DNA of 64,000 nucleotides from Smallanthus sonchifolius (lineage: Eukaryota > Streptophyta > Magnoliopsida > Asterales > Asteraceae). A program made the position numbers and the translations under genes. How positions within the stretch are numbered: position 1 is the stretch's first letter; each line of letters starts with the position of its first letter. Positions 12,309 through 22,768 of this stretch are shown piece by piece. The notes below the pieces were generated by a model. The model had not been told where the DNA came from and ran no database searches. It saw only the letters and a list, made by a program, of their open reading frames with translations. The DNA lies in contig CM042032.1 of NCBI GenBank assembly GCA_023525975.1, forward strand, positions 73,616,260 to 73,680,259. The letters run 5' to 3'.

Positions 12309-13272
12309 TGTTGGGATATCGTGCACCGGTTTTAACATTTAAAACAAAACTAATAAAATCATATTTACAATGGCGGAAGCATTTACAAAAGCACACGATA
12401 ATAAAGATTCGATCTTTTCCGACAGTGATCCGATTACACAGCGTTTAGACAATAACAATAAATAAATAAACACAACCATAGGGTGTTGAGGATTTATACC
12501 TTTGACTAATAACCGGTTCGAAACACTCGGGTACAAAGAACGTCATGCTAGATGACTTACAACGAACTCGTCACACGAAACACTTTCTTGCAAAACCCGG
12601 TCCACGGGTTCTTCCGGTTCGGCTCGCCGAGGGGGACACGCCGGCGACTAGGGCCGGCTTACGGGGGCTGCGCAACACGGGGCAGTGGAGGCGGGTGGTG
12701 GTTGCCAGAGGAAGCGCACGGCGGTGCTGGAAGGTCGGCCAAAAAAACGAACCGGGGGGGGGGGGTCCTTCGGTTTCGATCGCAAGTGGGGAGGGAGGCA
12801 CCAAAAAATCACCAATTAGGGTTTAAGAGTTTGCATGTATTTATAATCGTAATATTTACATCTTAAACCCTTGTGTAATTAACATTTAATTATTAATTGA
12901 ATAACCTTTAATCAGTTCCAGTCCCTTTAATTTATGATTACATTAATCATAAAACTTGCGTAAACCGATCACTTTATATTCAACTATTAAATATAAAACC
13001 CGTTTAGTATATATATATATATATATCACCAACATATATAAAACCTTATTCCGTCTATTGATATATTTAATTATTCTAAATAATTAAATACGACGTAATT
13101 AATAAATATTTCTATAAATATTTAATCCACCGAATTCAAAATTCTTGTTTCGTGTAATAACGTTTAACAAATTAAACGATATAATTTGTTTTTTGCCCAA
13201 AGTGTAACTCTTCGGATCGCACCTCGATAGCAACGTTGATATTATCGATGATCGGACATCTAATATCCAACA
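12309..13272 (-). repeat. LTR of the minus-strand element (its 5' LTR)
   Basis: On the plus strand it starts TGTTGGGATAT and ends ATATCCAACA, near-perfect terminal inverted repeats, and borders the PBS at 12292-12308. It holds a G11 run (about 12757) and an AT microsatellite (13007-13026). The overlapping GC-rich ORFs at 12545-12866 lie inside the LTR and are not genes. The partner LTR is not in the window. Confidence 0.75.
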
Positions 13273-14637
13273 TCTATAGCGCTGCCTCTCTTCACTTCAT
13301 AAAGGAACTCAAGCCTCTGACGAGGTAGATTTCCACTGAGTATTTCAATTCAAGGATTGTTAGCACTTTATAGTAGTAAATTTTAGGGTAACCAGCAATG
13401 TGTTCCGGGAGCTTTAAGACCTTTACTCTGCTTACTTTGGCGTGAGCGTAGCTTTTTCTAGAACAATTATCATAACCAATAATAGATTGTCATTCAATGT
13501 TAAGAGGATTCGATGTTTACATGATATTTTCCCATCTCTTGATTAATCTTTAGTTGCAATTAGTTATTATCATCTTAAAATAAAGTTTTGATTAAATATT
13601 AATGATAGAACTTCAGTATCAAGAGTTGCAAATCGCTTCCACAGATCGACACTTGGTTGTTACCAACATTATGCTATACATATGATAGGGGCACTTGTCT
13701 ATATGTCTGTAGAGTGGTATTGTGGTTACAATCACTTTTAAAAAATTAAAACTTAAAGTGTGTAAGATCTCTATTATAACAATTTGTACACATTCTACAT
13801 AGCGTCAGATATCGATACTCGAAGTTGGGTGTTTGAATCTATGAAAGCTACGAAAAGTGGTGGAATATGTCCGGCATGGTGGGATAATAACTTTGTATGG
13901 TATATAAGTGGGAGCGCTTTAAGGTTTTTGTTTCCTTTAAGGCAAACACTAGTGAGGATCACACCCTAACTCCTACACGCTCGTGACGTTGGCGACGGGC
14001 GTTTTGATGGCACACTTGGCACTTACCATTTTTGGTGTTGATGACCAATTTTGGTACATATGACCAGTTGGTACGTATGACCAGTTATTACTACTGATTC
14101 GTGCTTTCAATGTTGTTGAGTTGAAACAGAAGATCAGTTTCAATCTCAGTAATTAAACATAATAACATGCATTGAATATGTTTAATGTAAATTAATTTTC
14201 ATTTTATTTCTTGATGGAGCTGTTTTATTTTGGCTTTAATATAAATACTAAGGGATCGTTTGTAGTTTGATACAGCAAAATTCACATAGCAATTCTACAA
14301 ACACTCAACTTTCTTTATAGCAATCCATTGATCTATCTTCTCTTCCTGTTCAATGTAATTCTTCAGGTGCTAGTGTCCTCCCCGACAATACACACTGCTT
14401 CAGCTGTCCTGGGAAACAAACGAGTTCTCTTAGAAGACTTCAAATTTATTTTGAGGGACCCGTATTGAACACGAAGCTCAGCCACCATCTTCTTCTTCTT
14501 CATTTCATGTTCTTGTAATTTTACTTTATTCTAGTTGTAAAAGTTCTGTAATTTACTGATTTATTCCTTTCATGTATTGTAATTTGAATTTATAAAAGTG
14601 GTTTATATTATTTTGTGAACGACTTTCCTATGATAAA
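13273..14637. other. No recognisable gene
   Basis: The stretch is AT-rich and unique within the window. A 61-codon ORF (13784-13969) has no match I know. Nothing here supports a gene; it may be old repeat sequence. Confidence 0.5.
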
Positions 14638-14692
14638 GTGTTAATTTTTGTAGAGCCAAAGTGGAGGAGGTGGTGAAGGATGATGAAGAGTT
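14638..14692 (+). pseudogene. PHO1-like exon 1 scrap (copy A)
   Basis: About 55 bp, including GCCAAAGTGGAGGAGGTGG and GAAGGATG, match PHO1-D exon 1 near 52356-52412 with a few changes. This is the region encoding VEEVVKDAEE in the SPX domain. Similarity fades on both sides. It is a relic, marking a former gene copy or a captured piece upstream of copy B. Confidence 0.75.
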
Positions 14693-14699
14693 TAAGTAC

Positions 14700-15540
14700 T
14701 TTTTTGAATCTGAACTTAAATGTCACATAAAAGTGTAAATGAATTTGAGAGCTAGTTTATAATGTGACATAGTTTAGTACATATCTTGTATGTGTTATGA
14801 TCTTGAATTTTAAGGTACATGTTGGTGATTTTAGTAATACCAATCTACTTTAGTGTAGTTAAATTCATTTAAGACCAAAGATAAATAAGAATAAACATTG
14901 ATATAAATTAAGATGTGTGGACTATACGCTCGTTAAAGACTATTCTTATTTCATGCACCAACGAACCCAAGGGTTTAAGCGAGCAGTGCCCCTTGGCAAG
15001 GGGTGGTAGCGTAGAAACCCATATCATCAGTAGTAAATTAAATAAGTAGCAACTAAGATCAATAGTGATAGCTTGGTCCAACAACAACTACTGTCAACAT
15101 CAGCAACAACTCGTTAATCTGATAACAAAGTTAGTACTGCCAGAGTTACTGTTGTGAATAACTACCAATTCACATACTCTTTCACTAATAGTTGTGTTTC
15201 AACTTAAATATTGTGATGGTGCCCTACATGAGGTATTTGGTCCGATCTCAATATGTTTTTCTAGTACATTTTTTCATATTTTGCATACTTGTTCTTATTT
15301 TTCTTTTGGAATTATCCGATTGAACTTTCAAGAGTGTCATTGAAATATTTTAATCTGAGAGTCATACGTACAAAATTCAAAAGGATATATAGGGAAATTC
15401 ATAACTATAAAACCTTAGGAGGAATTTGGTCCATAGGATATTTTAAAGGAATTGGAAATTAGAATTTAAATGGAATCATTTGTAATCTCACAAGATGTTT
15501 GGTTTGCAAATTTATTTAAGGAATTGGAATGTTCATAAAT
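14700..15540 (+). repeat. Duplicated intergenic segment (unit 1)
   Basis: The part at 14705-14775 recurs at 19766-19840 (CTTAAATGTCACATAAAAGTG is shared), and 15040-15375 recurs at 20336-20705 with the same order of landmarks (CAACATCAGCAAC, CTCTTTCA). Together with PHO1 fragments A and B this marks an old tandem duplication of a PHO1-containing block. No gene is visible. Confidence 0.75.
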
Positions 15541-15547
15541 TTTTTTT

Positions 15548-17540
15548 GAAAACCAAAGCAAATTTATTAAACGAGGCTAGTAAAATACTAAAACACTGAC
15601 AAAACTTACAATCCGGAAAGATAAAACATACAAGATTTTACAACCAAGGAACTCTCCAATGATTACACCTAACCCGAATCAAAGGGACACCATAAGAACC
15701 AATCTCGAGCCTTCCACTTCATTATATTCTTTATCCAAACAGAGCAAAGAACCATGATATCCATGACCACTTTATGAGGAGAGACCAACTTTTCATTAAA
15801 CAAAACATCATTTCTATGCTTCCAAATACACCAACACGAAACAAGTATGATAGCGTGAATCGTCTTTCTTTTATAAGAATCAACACGGATTGTTTTATGC
15901 AACTCCATTAAGTCCTTAAAAGAGAAAGCATAGATTGGAGGAATTTTACACCATATACTTACTTGAGACCAAATAACATCTGCAAACGGACACGAGATGA
16001 AAAGATGATCCGTGCTTTCTCCCGCTCCACTGCATAAGCAACAAGATATCGATGGAATAGGAACATTTCTTACAGAAAGCGCCTCAAGGGAAGGGATACG
16101 ATCCATTTCAACACGCCAATTGAAGATATTCATCTTTTTAGGCACCCAGTTATTCCAAGGAAACTTATACACCTCTTGGTTAGATAAGACCGGCGAGCAT
16201 AGATCCTTCAAATATCTTACCGAGAACCAATCCAGGCCATGATAACCCACATACCATTTGCCAGGAGAGGACGAAAAGACGACCGAACCCAACAATCCTG
16301 ATAAAGTATTGAATTGCAAACTTTCTTCTGTGGAGAAAAAATCCCCGACCCCGTTACTGCCGACCTAATAAAGCCTATGCATTGATTGACCAAGACCATC
16401 TTCTGCTGTTCAAGCGCAAACAATGCAGGAAACCGAAGGTAAAAAGGTGAATCCCCGACCCACCTGTCTACCCAAAAATGGATATTGTTTCCACAACCCC
16501 AATAAACTGATTGCCCAACTCCACATTAAACTGCAACAGATCTGACCGGATTTTATAGATGCTCTTCCAAGTTCCGGGATTTGAAAATTTTACCGGTAAC
16601 GGACTCCATGCTCTCGAGAAATGATGTAGTGACCAAATTACATTCCACCACAGATGATGTTTTTCGGTTTTGAATCTCCACCACCAACGGGCCAATAATG
16701 ATAAATTAGTGATTCTTAATGAAGCAATTCCCAACCCTCCATTGACAACTGGAGATGTAACTCTACTCCAAGAAACCCAATTGATTCTATGATTATCTTC
16801 GCCACCCCCCCAACAGAAAAGACCGCCGAATCTTATCAAGCTTCATAGGAGCTCTATAAAGAGAAAAGTAGTAAATTGATAACGAGTCCAGAACCGATCT
16901 GATCAAAGTGACCCGTCCTCCCATGGATAACGTCTTTGCTTTCCAGAGAGATAATCTTGATCGAAAGGACTCCATTACCAAATTCCAATTCCTGGATATT
17001 CGCCCCCACTTGCAAACCGAGATAGGAAAGACCCCCTTAAAATTAGACAATAAATTTTCATCAATACCGATGCCAAAAATACGAGTCTTGCTCAAATTTC
17101 GAATATTCCTTTCCTCCGCCAAACCAAGAAGAACAACGTCATCCGCAAAGAGAAAATGTGATAATTGAGGGCAGTGCCATAGATCCATCAAGCAGGCCTT
17201 TTTTATGACTTGTGATAAACCTTCCATGGCAATGATAAACAAAAAGGGGAGAGCGGATCACCTGGCCACGGAAAACCTGAAATTCAGCAGATGGACTGCC
17301 GTTTATCAGAACAGAAGCCTTAGCAGAAGATAACACACCTCTGATCCACTCACGCCATTTGCAGGGAAACCTCCCATAATAGAATCAAGGTACACCCAAT
17401 TAAGAGAGTCGAATGCCAATGTCCAATTTTATAACTAATCCTTGCTTTTTGAGCCAAGAAATAACCTCATTAAGCATAAGTGGCCCAGCAATATAGGCCG
17501 ACTGCTCCGGTGAAATGAGGCCACCAATCACCTTTTTGAT
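15548..17540 (-). pseudogene. 5'-truncated L1-type LINE (reverse transcriptase plus zf-RVT)
   Basis: Read on the minus strand it gives, in order, an RT entry motif (LISPEQSAYI, about 17515), WREWIRGVLSSAKASVLING (about 17320), the catalytic HFLFADDVVLLG (about 17150), the thumb and connection region, and a C-terminal zinc-binding region with CCLCSGAGESTDHLFISCPF (about 16030). LINE RTs copy their own RNA at a nicked target. The frame is broken several times, and the endonuclease half is absent, as in ordinary 5' truncation. A T run at 15539-15547 is the poly(A) tail on the opposite strand. Possible target duplications (TGTTCATAA, TGTTCACAA) flank it but are imperfect. Confidence 0.85.
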
Positions 17541-17570
17541 AATGTTTGTTCACAAGGTGAGTTGAGCAGT

Positions 17571-18734
17571 AATAATACGACTCGAGTTGGCTCCGCTTGA
17601 TATTTCAAACCGAGCCAAAAACTAAGCCTGTATTCGGCTCGCCACCGACTAGAGCCAGCTTGACAAATTGTTATTTTTGATGATATTGTATGTTTTTTTA
17701 TGTAATCGGTCCACTATTCGCTAGTTCCTAAGCGGCGCAAATCGGCCTAGCAATTTTCTTTTCATTTATCACTAATTTCTTTAATAAAATTACAAGTTTC
17801 ATCCTCAAAATTATAGTTTTAATAAAATTGACCAAGAATTTTACATGTATGTGCATCAAGATATTGTACATATAGGTTTTTAGGTTGTACAAATATTTTT
17901 TATATATTAAAACATCTATAAAGCTTATTTATAGCTAAACTTTTGGTAAATAATTCTAAAAACATACAAAAAATTCCAATCCGATTAATCGCTACTCGGT
18001 GCCCATCGCCCGAATACATTACCAAACTACCAAGATACAATGGAAGGAGTTAATTCATATGATCCAACCAGAATTGCTCGAGCCAAATCAGCTCAGGGTT
18101 TAAAATAGAAAATTACGCAAATTTAAACATTTACAATATTTCAAAAAACATTCTTAATATCTTGAAAATGTGTAACTGTACGTTTAAATAATAACCATCC
18201 CCGTGACAATTTGACAATATAATATCGGTTCTTGTAAAGTAGACTTTGAAGATATTAATTTGAGCGAACTATAGAGTATAATATTAATAATGAAAAAGAA
18301 GTTCATAAATGTTGATTCATATGAGCCAACCACTTAGTTGCTTGAACTCAAAATTGGACATTTATAAGAGTCGAATCCTTTCGAGTTTTTAACGAGCTAA
18401 TTTATATGAGCTGACGAGCAAACCACAAACCACGAGCTAAATCAACTAAGTAAATTTGCGTTCTGAATGTAAAATAATATATTTTTAGAAAGACTCGTTC
18501 AAAAAACTTGTCCCTGTCGACGAACCCTGGTTTGATTCCTTCAAAACTCGCCATAAAGCTTGAAGCAAATTGGATTGTTACATGTGAAATAAATGTGAAA
18601 ATAACACCAGAAGAAACAATCAAAAGAACAGTCACAGAGTGTTCACCCTTATAAGAACACTTGATCATTTCTATAAAATTTCAGCTTAGGTTTGTTTTTC
18701 TTTTTAAACATTTAATTTAGGAAATAAACCAAAA
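17571..18734 (+). repeat. Upstream flank of PHO1 copy B, duplicated before copies C and D
   Basis: Segments match the flank of PHO1-C: 17571-17690 with 22128-22255, 18110-18330 with 20712-20841 plus 21546-21640, and 18360-18734 with 22390-22768. Part (about 18160-18250) also matches 51615-51700 before PHO1-D. A TATAA (about 18649, CCCTTATAAGAACAC) lies about 85 bp before the ATG and is conserved in copy C. This is probably the ancestral PHO1 promoter region; the regulatory role is inferred. Confidence 0.65.
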
Positions 18735-18957
18735 ATGAAGTTTGGAAAGGAATTTGCTTCACAGATGGAGCCAGAATGGCAAGAATCATATATGAATTAC
18801 AACTCCCTCAAGACTATCTTAAAAGAAATCTTGATTTTTCGACGGCAGCAGGGCAAGTCACCGGAGAATCAGGTGAACCCAGGGTAGCCACCATTGAAAG
18901 CAACGTCTTTGAAGAGACGAGGGTATCTTTTCAGAGCTTTCAGTGGGCTAACTAAAA
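18735..18957 (+). pseudogene. PHO1-like pseudogene, truncated exon 1 (copy B)
   Basis: It begins MKFGKEFASQMEPEWQESYM, the usual start of a PHO1 SPX domain, and follows copies C and D for about 74 codons. A stop replaces an Arg codon after NQVNPG (about 18885). Homology ends abruptly at GTGGGCTAACT, where a minus-strand copia leader begins. With a stop codon and no downstream exons it cannot make a phosphate exporter. The intact upstream flank suggests a full gene was broken by the retrotransposon insertion and later deletion. Confidence 0.88.
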
Positions 18958-19713
18958 CCCCGAAACACCTGAACCGGCGCTTCACTTGCAAAACCCGAGT
19001 AAAATCAACAACTTCAAGAGATCCACAGCAGGAACCCTAATTACAAAATCACCCCCAAAATCATTCCCGAACAGCCCTGCCTTCTCCCTCTTTTGCGGAA
19101 ATACCTAGGGTTGATGAAACCCTAATTTGCGACGGACAAACAACAGACAACTAGGCTGCAATCAGCCCTCTAGTAGCAAAAAAATCAGAACAGATGAACA
19201 TAACCTATCAGCCCTTGTAGCAGATTGAACAGCAAAGAAAATAAAAGAATCCAACTGATCAGAACCAATCAGCCCTTCTCGACAGCCTTTCCTACCTTCC
19301 TCTCGATCGAAACAGTACGGAAACCGTGTGTAACAACAAGCCAAAACTCTGATACCAATTGTTAGGAATCAGAGTCGGTAACGCAACAGAAAACCACACA
19401 CACACACGATAGCAGAAAAGTAAAGACATGAGAATTATAGTGGTTCAGTCAAGATTAACCTATGTCTACTTTGCAACTATGGTTTATTCTTTATTAGGTG
19501 CTCAAAGATTACATTACATCATAGGAGATATAAATAAGACTAGCTTAGGTTATCTAATTAATGTAATAACTTAATCAACAAGAAATAGGCCTAAACAGCC
19601 CTAAGGCAGCCGCCACCCTCTTTGTTGTTGTTCTTCCAGCCATAACAGGCCCAAAGGGGGCAGCCGCAGGTGGCCCAAGGCCCAGCCCGGCCCAAAGCTT
19701 TCACAACCCGACA
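18958..19713 (-). mobile_element. Copia fragment: 5' LTR, PBS and leader, family of copia X
   Basis: On the minus strand the LTR (19360-19713, 354 bp) runs TGTCGGG...CCTAACA and is followed by ATTGGTATCAGAGTTTTGG, a Met-type PBS, then about 380 bp of untranslated leader. The LTR start, with GTGAAAGCTTTGGGCC, matches the copia X LTR at 35640, so the families are related. The leader ends at the PHO1-B break. Gag, pol and the 3' LTR are missing. Confidence 0.82.
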
Positions 19714-19861
19714 ATATTATGAGCATAAATGATCACCGGACCTCTAAGCTATTTGAATAAGTACTTTTATAAATCTAAACTTAAATGTCACATAAAAGTG
19801 TAAATAAACTTCAGAGCTAGAGTTTATAATGTGACTTGGTTGGTGGTGGTAATCGAGGGTC

Positions 19862-19928
19862 AGAGCCCCTGGTGGTGGTAACTGAGATATGTAGAGAGCC
19901 CCTGGTGGTGGTAACTGAGATATGTAGC
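19862..19928. repeat. 33-bp tandem duplication
   Basis: Two exact copies of a unit starting AGAGCCCCTGGTGG lie at 19862 and 19895. The sequence is non-coding. Confidence 0.85.
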
Positions 19929-19950
19929 AACCAAATTCGTAAATAGTAAT

Positions 19951-20334
19951 CAAAGTTTAAAAGAACGGAATCGCGCCTCTAGGCGTTTTCCCTTCGCCTC
20001 ACGAGGCGTAAGCCTCGAGGCGAACCGAGGCGTAAGCCCGAGGCGGAATTAAAAAATAAATATAAAAATTATATATCTTATAAATATAAAACTTTCCTTA
20101 CTAATTTTATTATAGAAAGTCTAAAACAGCATATAAAAATTATATATCTTGTAAATATAGAACTTTCCTATTCTAAAACAGCAAGAGGCGCGCCTCGAGG
20201 CATACGCATTTCACGTTTTTTTGAGGCGCGCCCTTAGAGGCGTACATACAAAAATACCCTATGAGGCGCCGCCTCATACTCGTTTTCCTACCGCCTCGCC
20301 TCGAGGCATGCCTCGGCCGTTTTTTTAAACCATG
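19951..20334. mobile_element. hAT-type MITE with GCCTCG repeats
   Basis: The terminal inverted repeats are CAAAGTTTAAAAGAACGG and, on the other strand, CATGGTTTAAAAAAACGG (15 of 18 match). The flanks are ATAGTAAT and GTAGTAAT, a 7-of-8 target duplication, as expected for hAT elements. The ends are rich in GAGGC/GCCTC repeats around an AT-rich centre. It has no coding capacity. The element at 25253 in PHO1-C has the same ends. Confidence 0.78.
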
Positions 20335-20841
20335 GTAGTAATAGAGATCAATGGCAACTAAAATTAGCAGTGACAACTTGGTCCAACATTAGCAACCACT
20401 ATCAACATCAGCAACTAGGTGATCATTGGTAACTAAATTACTACTAAGAGAGTTAATGTTGATATAATTGAATAACTGTCTACAGTTATAACCGTCAACT
20501 GATATGCTCTTTCATGAAGATTTGTTTTGTTTCAACTTAAATGTTATAGTGGTTCCCTACGTATATAAAATAAGTCTTTGGTTTGATTTCAATATGTTTT
20601 TTAAAATAGATTTTACACACTTGTTCTGGTTCTCTCTTTGAATTATCTGATTAAACTTTCAATGGTGTCATCAAAATATTTCAATCTGAGAGCGATACAT
20701 TCACGATTGAAAGAGACTGTATTTAAAATAGAAAATTACACACATTTAAACATTTATAATATTTCAAAAAACATTCTTAATATCTTGAAAATGTGTAGCT
20801 ATACGTTTAAATAATAACCATCCCTGTGACAATTTGACAAT
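20335..20841 (+). repeat. Duplicated intergenic segment (unit 2)
   Basis: This is the partner of 15040-15375 (here 20336-20705) and of 18110-18210 (here 20712-20841). No gene is present. It continues after the Harbinger-like insertion at 21546-21640. Confidence 0.75.
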
Positions 20842-21545
20842 GAGTATGAGGTATACTCTCACTTGACTCTCCCAAGTGAGAGTACATTTTCTGCCACCTA
20901 GGCGCCACGTCAGCTTGGTTGCTTCCTCACTTGGGTATCCCCCTCACTTGGGTCTCACTTGCTAAGTGAGGGATACCCAAGTGAGCATTAAATGCAACAA
21001 TTCAATTTTTTAAAAAATAAAAACATAAATATAAAATAAATTCAAATTCCATTAAAATCATAAATAAATAAAACATAGATTAAAATTCAATTTTTTTCCA
21101 ATCATTCATCTCTTTTTGAGTCAAGTTAAATTGTCGCATTTCCTCGATCATTTGTTGACCGATCCCGATGTTGGTAGGTGCGGGTTGCGTTTCTTCGGGT
21201 TGTGCTTGAGTTTCAGGAACAACGTCCGGGTCGGACAAGTTTATCGGTTGGCCTTGTGGATTCATGGCTTTTTTTATATAAAAATATGAGAGTGGAGATT
21301 GTTTTGATATTGGTGTGTATAAAAATTTGGTTTAATGTGTTATTTATAGGGTAAAAAAATTAAATAAAAGTTTTTTCTTTAATTCCAACGGTCAAAAAAT
21401 TGAATGTAAAAATAGACGTTCAACGGTAAACTTTGGCTCTCCTACGCGTGAAGGATATCTTGGGAACATGCTCACCCCCCCCCCCACGCAAAAGGGGGGC
21501 GGTGTTTGGGTCTTCTTCACGCCGTGAGGGTATACCTCATACCCT
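20842..21545 (-). mobile_element. PIF/Harbinger-like deletion derivative
   Basis: The ends GAGTATGAGGTATAC and (reverse) GGGTATGAGGTATACC are inverted repeats. The element interrupts a block that is continuous in the paralogous flank at 18110-18330. Flanking AAT triplets are compatible with a 3-bp target duplication, though the exact ends are uncertain. A minus-strand ORF (21265-21080, 61 codons, MNPQGQPINLSDPDVVPE...) looks like the start of the Myb-like ORF1 protein of Harbinger elements, but this is a weak match. No transposase is present. Confidence 0.6.
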
Positions 21546-21848
21546 AATAATATCTGTTCTTGTAAGGTAGACAAGATATTAATTTGAGCGGCCAGTATAA
21601 TATTAATAATGAAAATGAAGTTAATAATTGTTTGCCACATGTTATCTTATCTAGGCAGATGTGGTTGTTCTTTCACCACCAGGGCTGGCGTCAGTCTGGC
21701 GGCGACATCCCACTGGTGACGTAGAGGAGGATAGACTAATTAAAAAGAGTAGGTTAAAATTTAGATACTTAAATCTCATAACATATAGAAAAAAAAAAGT
21801 TATAAATTTTACCATAGGTTTGTTCAAGAGCTGAGTTTGAAACACTAA

Positions 21849-22123
21849 CGATCTGTTCCCGAGTTTACTTAAGAAGAGATGAGAAAAACTAACTTTCCTT
21901 TCCCCTCATTTCTTTCCCCTTCTCTCCAATTTGGAAGGATGGAATTTAGCCTCAAATTCCCTTCATTTCCCTTCTCTTCTTTCCAATAAAAATCTCTGGA
22001 ACACAATTTTTTTTTCTTTCCTTCCGCTTCTTTTAAAAAAAAATCTCTGGAACACAACCAAACTTTTTTTTTCCTTCCTCTTCCCTTCTTTTTCTTTCCT
22101 TAAGTAAACTCGGGAACAGAGCG
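21849..22123. mobile_element. Tourist-like MITE with long inverted repeats
   Basis: The 25-bp ends start CGATCTGTTCCCGAG and CGCTCTGTTCCCGAG (24 of 25 match) and include TTTACTTAAG. Both sides carry the triplet TAA, the Harbinger target duplication. The interior is strongly purine/pyrimidine biased (TTTCC, CTTCCTTT). Non-coding; the antisense ORF at 21869-22057 is an artefact of this bias. Confidence 0.8.
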
Positions 22124-22768
22124 TAACCAAGGCTTGAGCAGTAATAATTCGTCGACTTGATATTTCAAACCGAGCGAAAAACTAAGCTAGTATTTAGCTC
22201 GCCACCGACTTGAGCCACCTTGACAAATTCTCAATTTTGATGATTTTGTGTTTTTTTATATATGCCTGAAATAGCACGTAAACAAGAATCTTAAATTATA
22301 CTGTGTGTAAAATAATACAGAACTATCAACATACAATGAAACGAGTTTATTTATATGAGCCAACCACTTAGTTGCTTGAACTCAAACTTGGACATTTATA
22401 AGAGTCGAATCCTTTCGAGTTTTTAACGAGCTAATTTATATGAGCCGCGAGCAAACCACAAACCACGAGCTAAATCAACCAAGTAAATTTGCGTTCTGAA
22501 TGTAAAATAAGATATTTTTAGAAAGACTTGTTCAAAAAACTTGTCCCTGTCGACGAACCCTGGTTTGATTCTTTCAAAACTCGCCTAAAGCTTGAAGCAA
22601 ATTGGATTGTTACATGTTGTGAAATAAATGTGAAAATAACACCAGAAGAAACAATCAACAGAACAGTCATGAGTGTTCACCCTTATAAGAACACTTGATC
22701 ATTTCTGTAAAATTTCAGCTTAGGTTTGTTTTTCTTTTTAAACATTTAATTTAGGCAATAAACCAAAA
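22124..22768 (+). promoter_or_regulatory. Upstream flank and likely promoter of PHO1-C
   Basis: This stretch parallels the flank of copy B. A TATAA box candidate, CCTTATAAGAAC (about 22681), lies about 85 bp before the ATG. An A-rich AATAAACCAAAA directly precedes the start. I looked for the PHR1 site GNATATNC and saw no convincing copy, so phosphate-starvation control is not supported from this sequence. Confidence 0.45.

Noticed and set aside
12545..12866. Overlapping GC-rich ORFs on both strands
   Set aside because: They lie within an LTR and span a G11 run; all frames are open only because of base composition.
18735..18957. PHO1-B as a functional short SPX gene
   Set aside because: In-frame stop within exon 1 and no downstream exons.
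22124..22768. PHR1-binding site (GNATATNC) in PHO1 promoters
   Set aside because: No clear match was seen by eye in the flanks of PHO1-C or PHO1-D.
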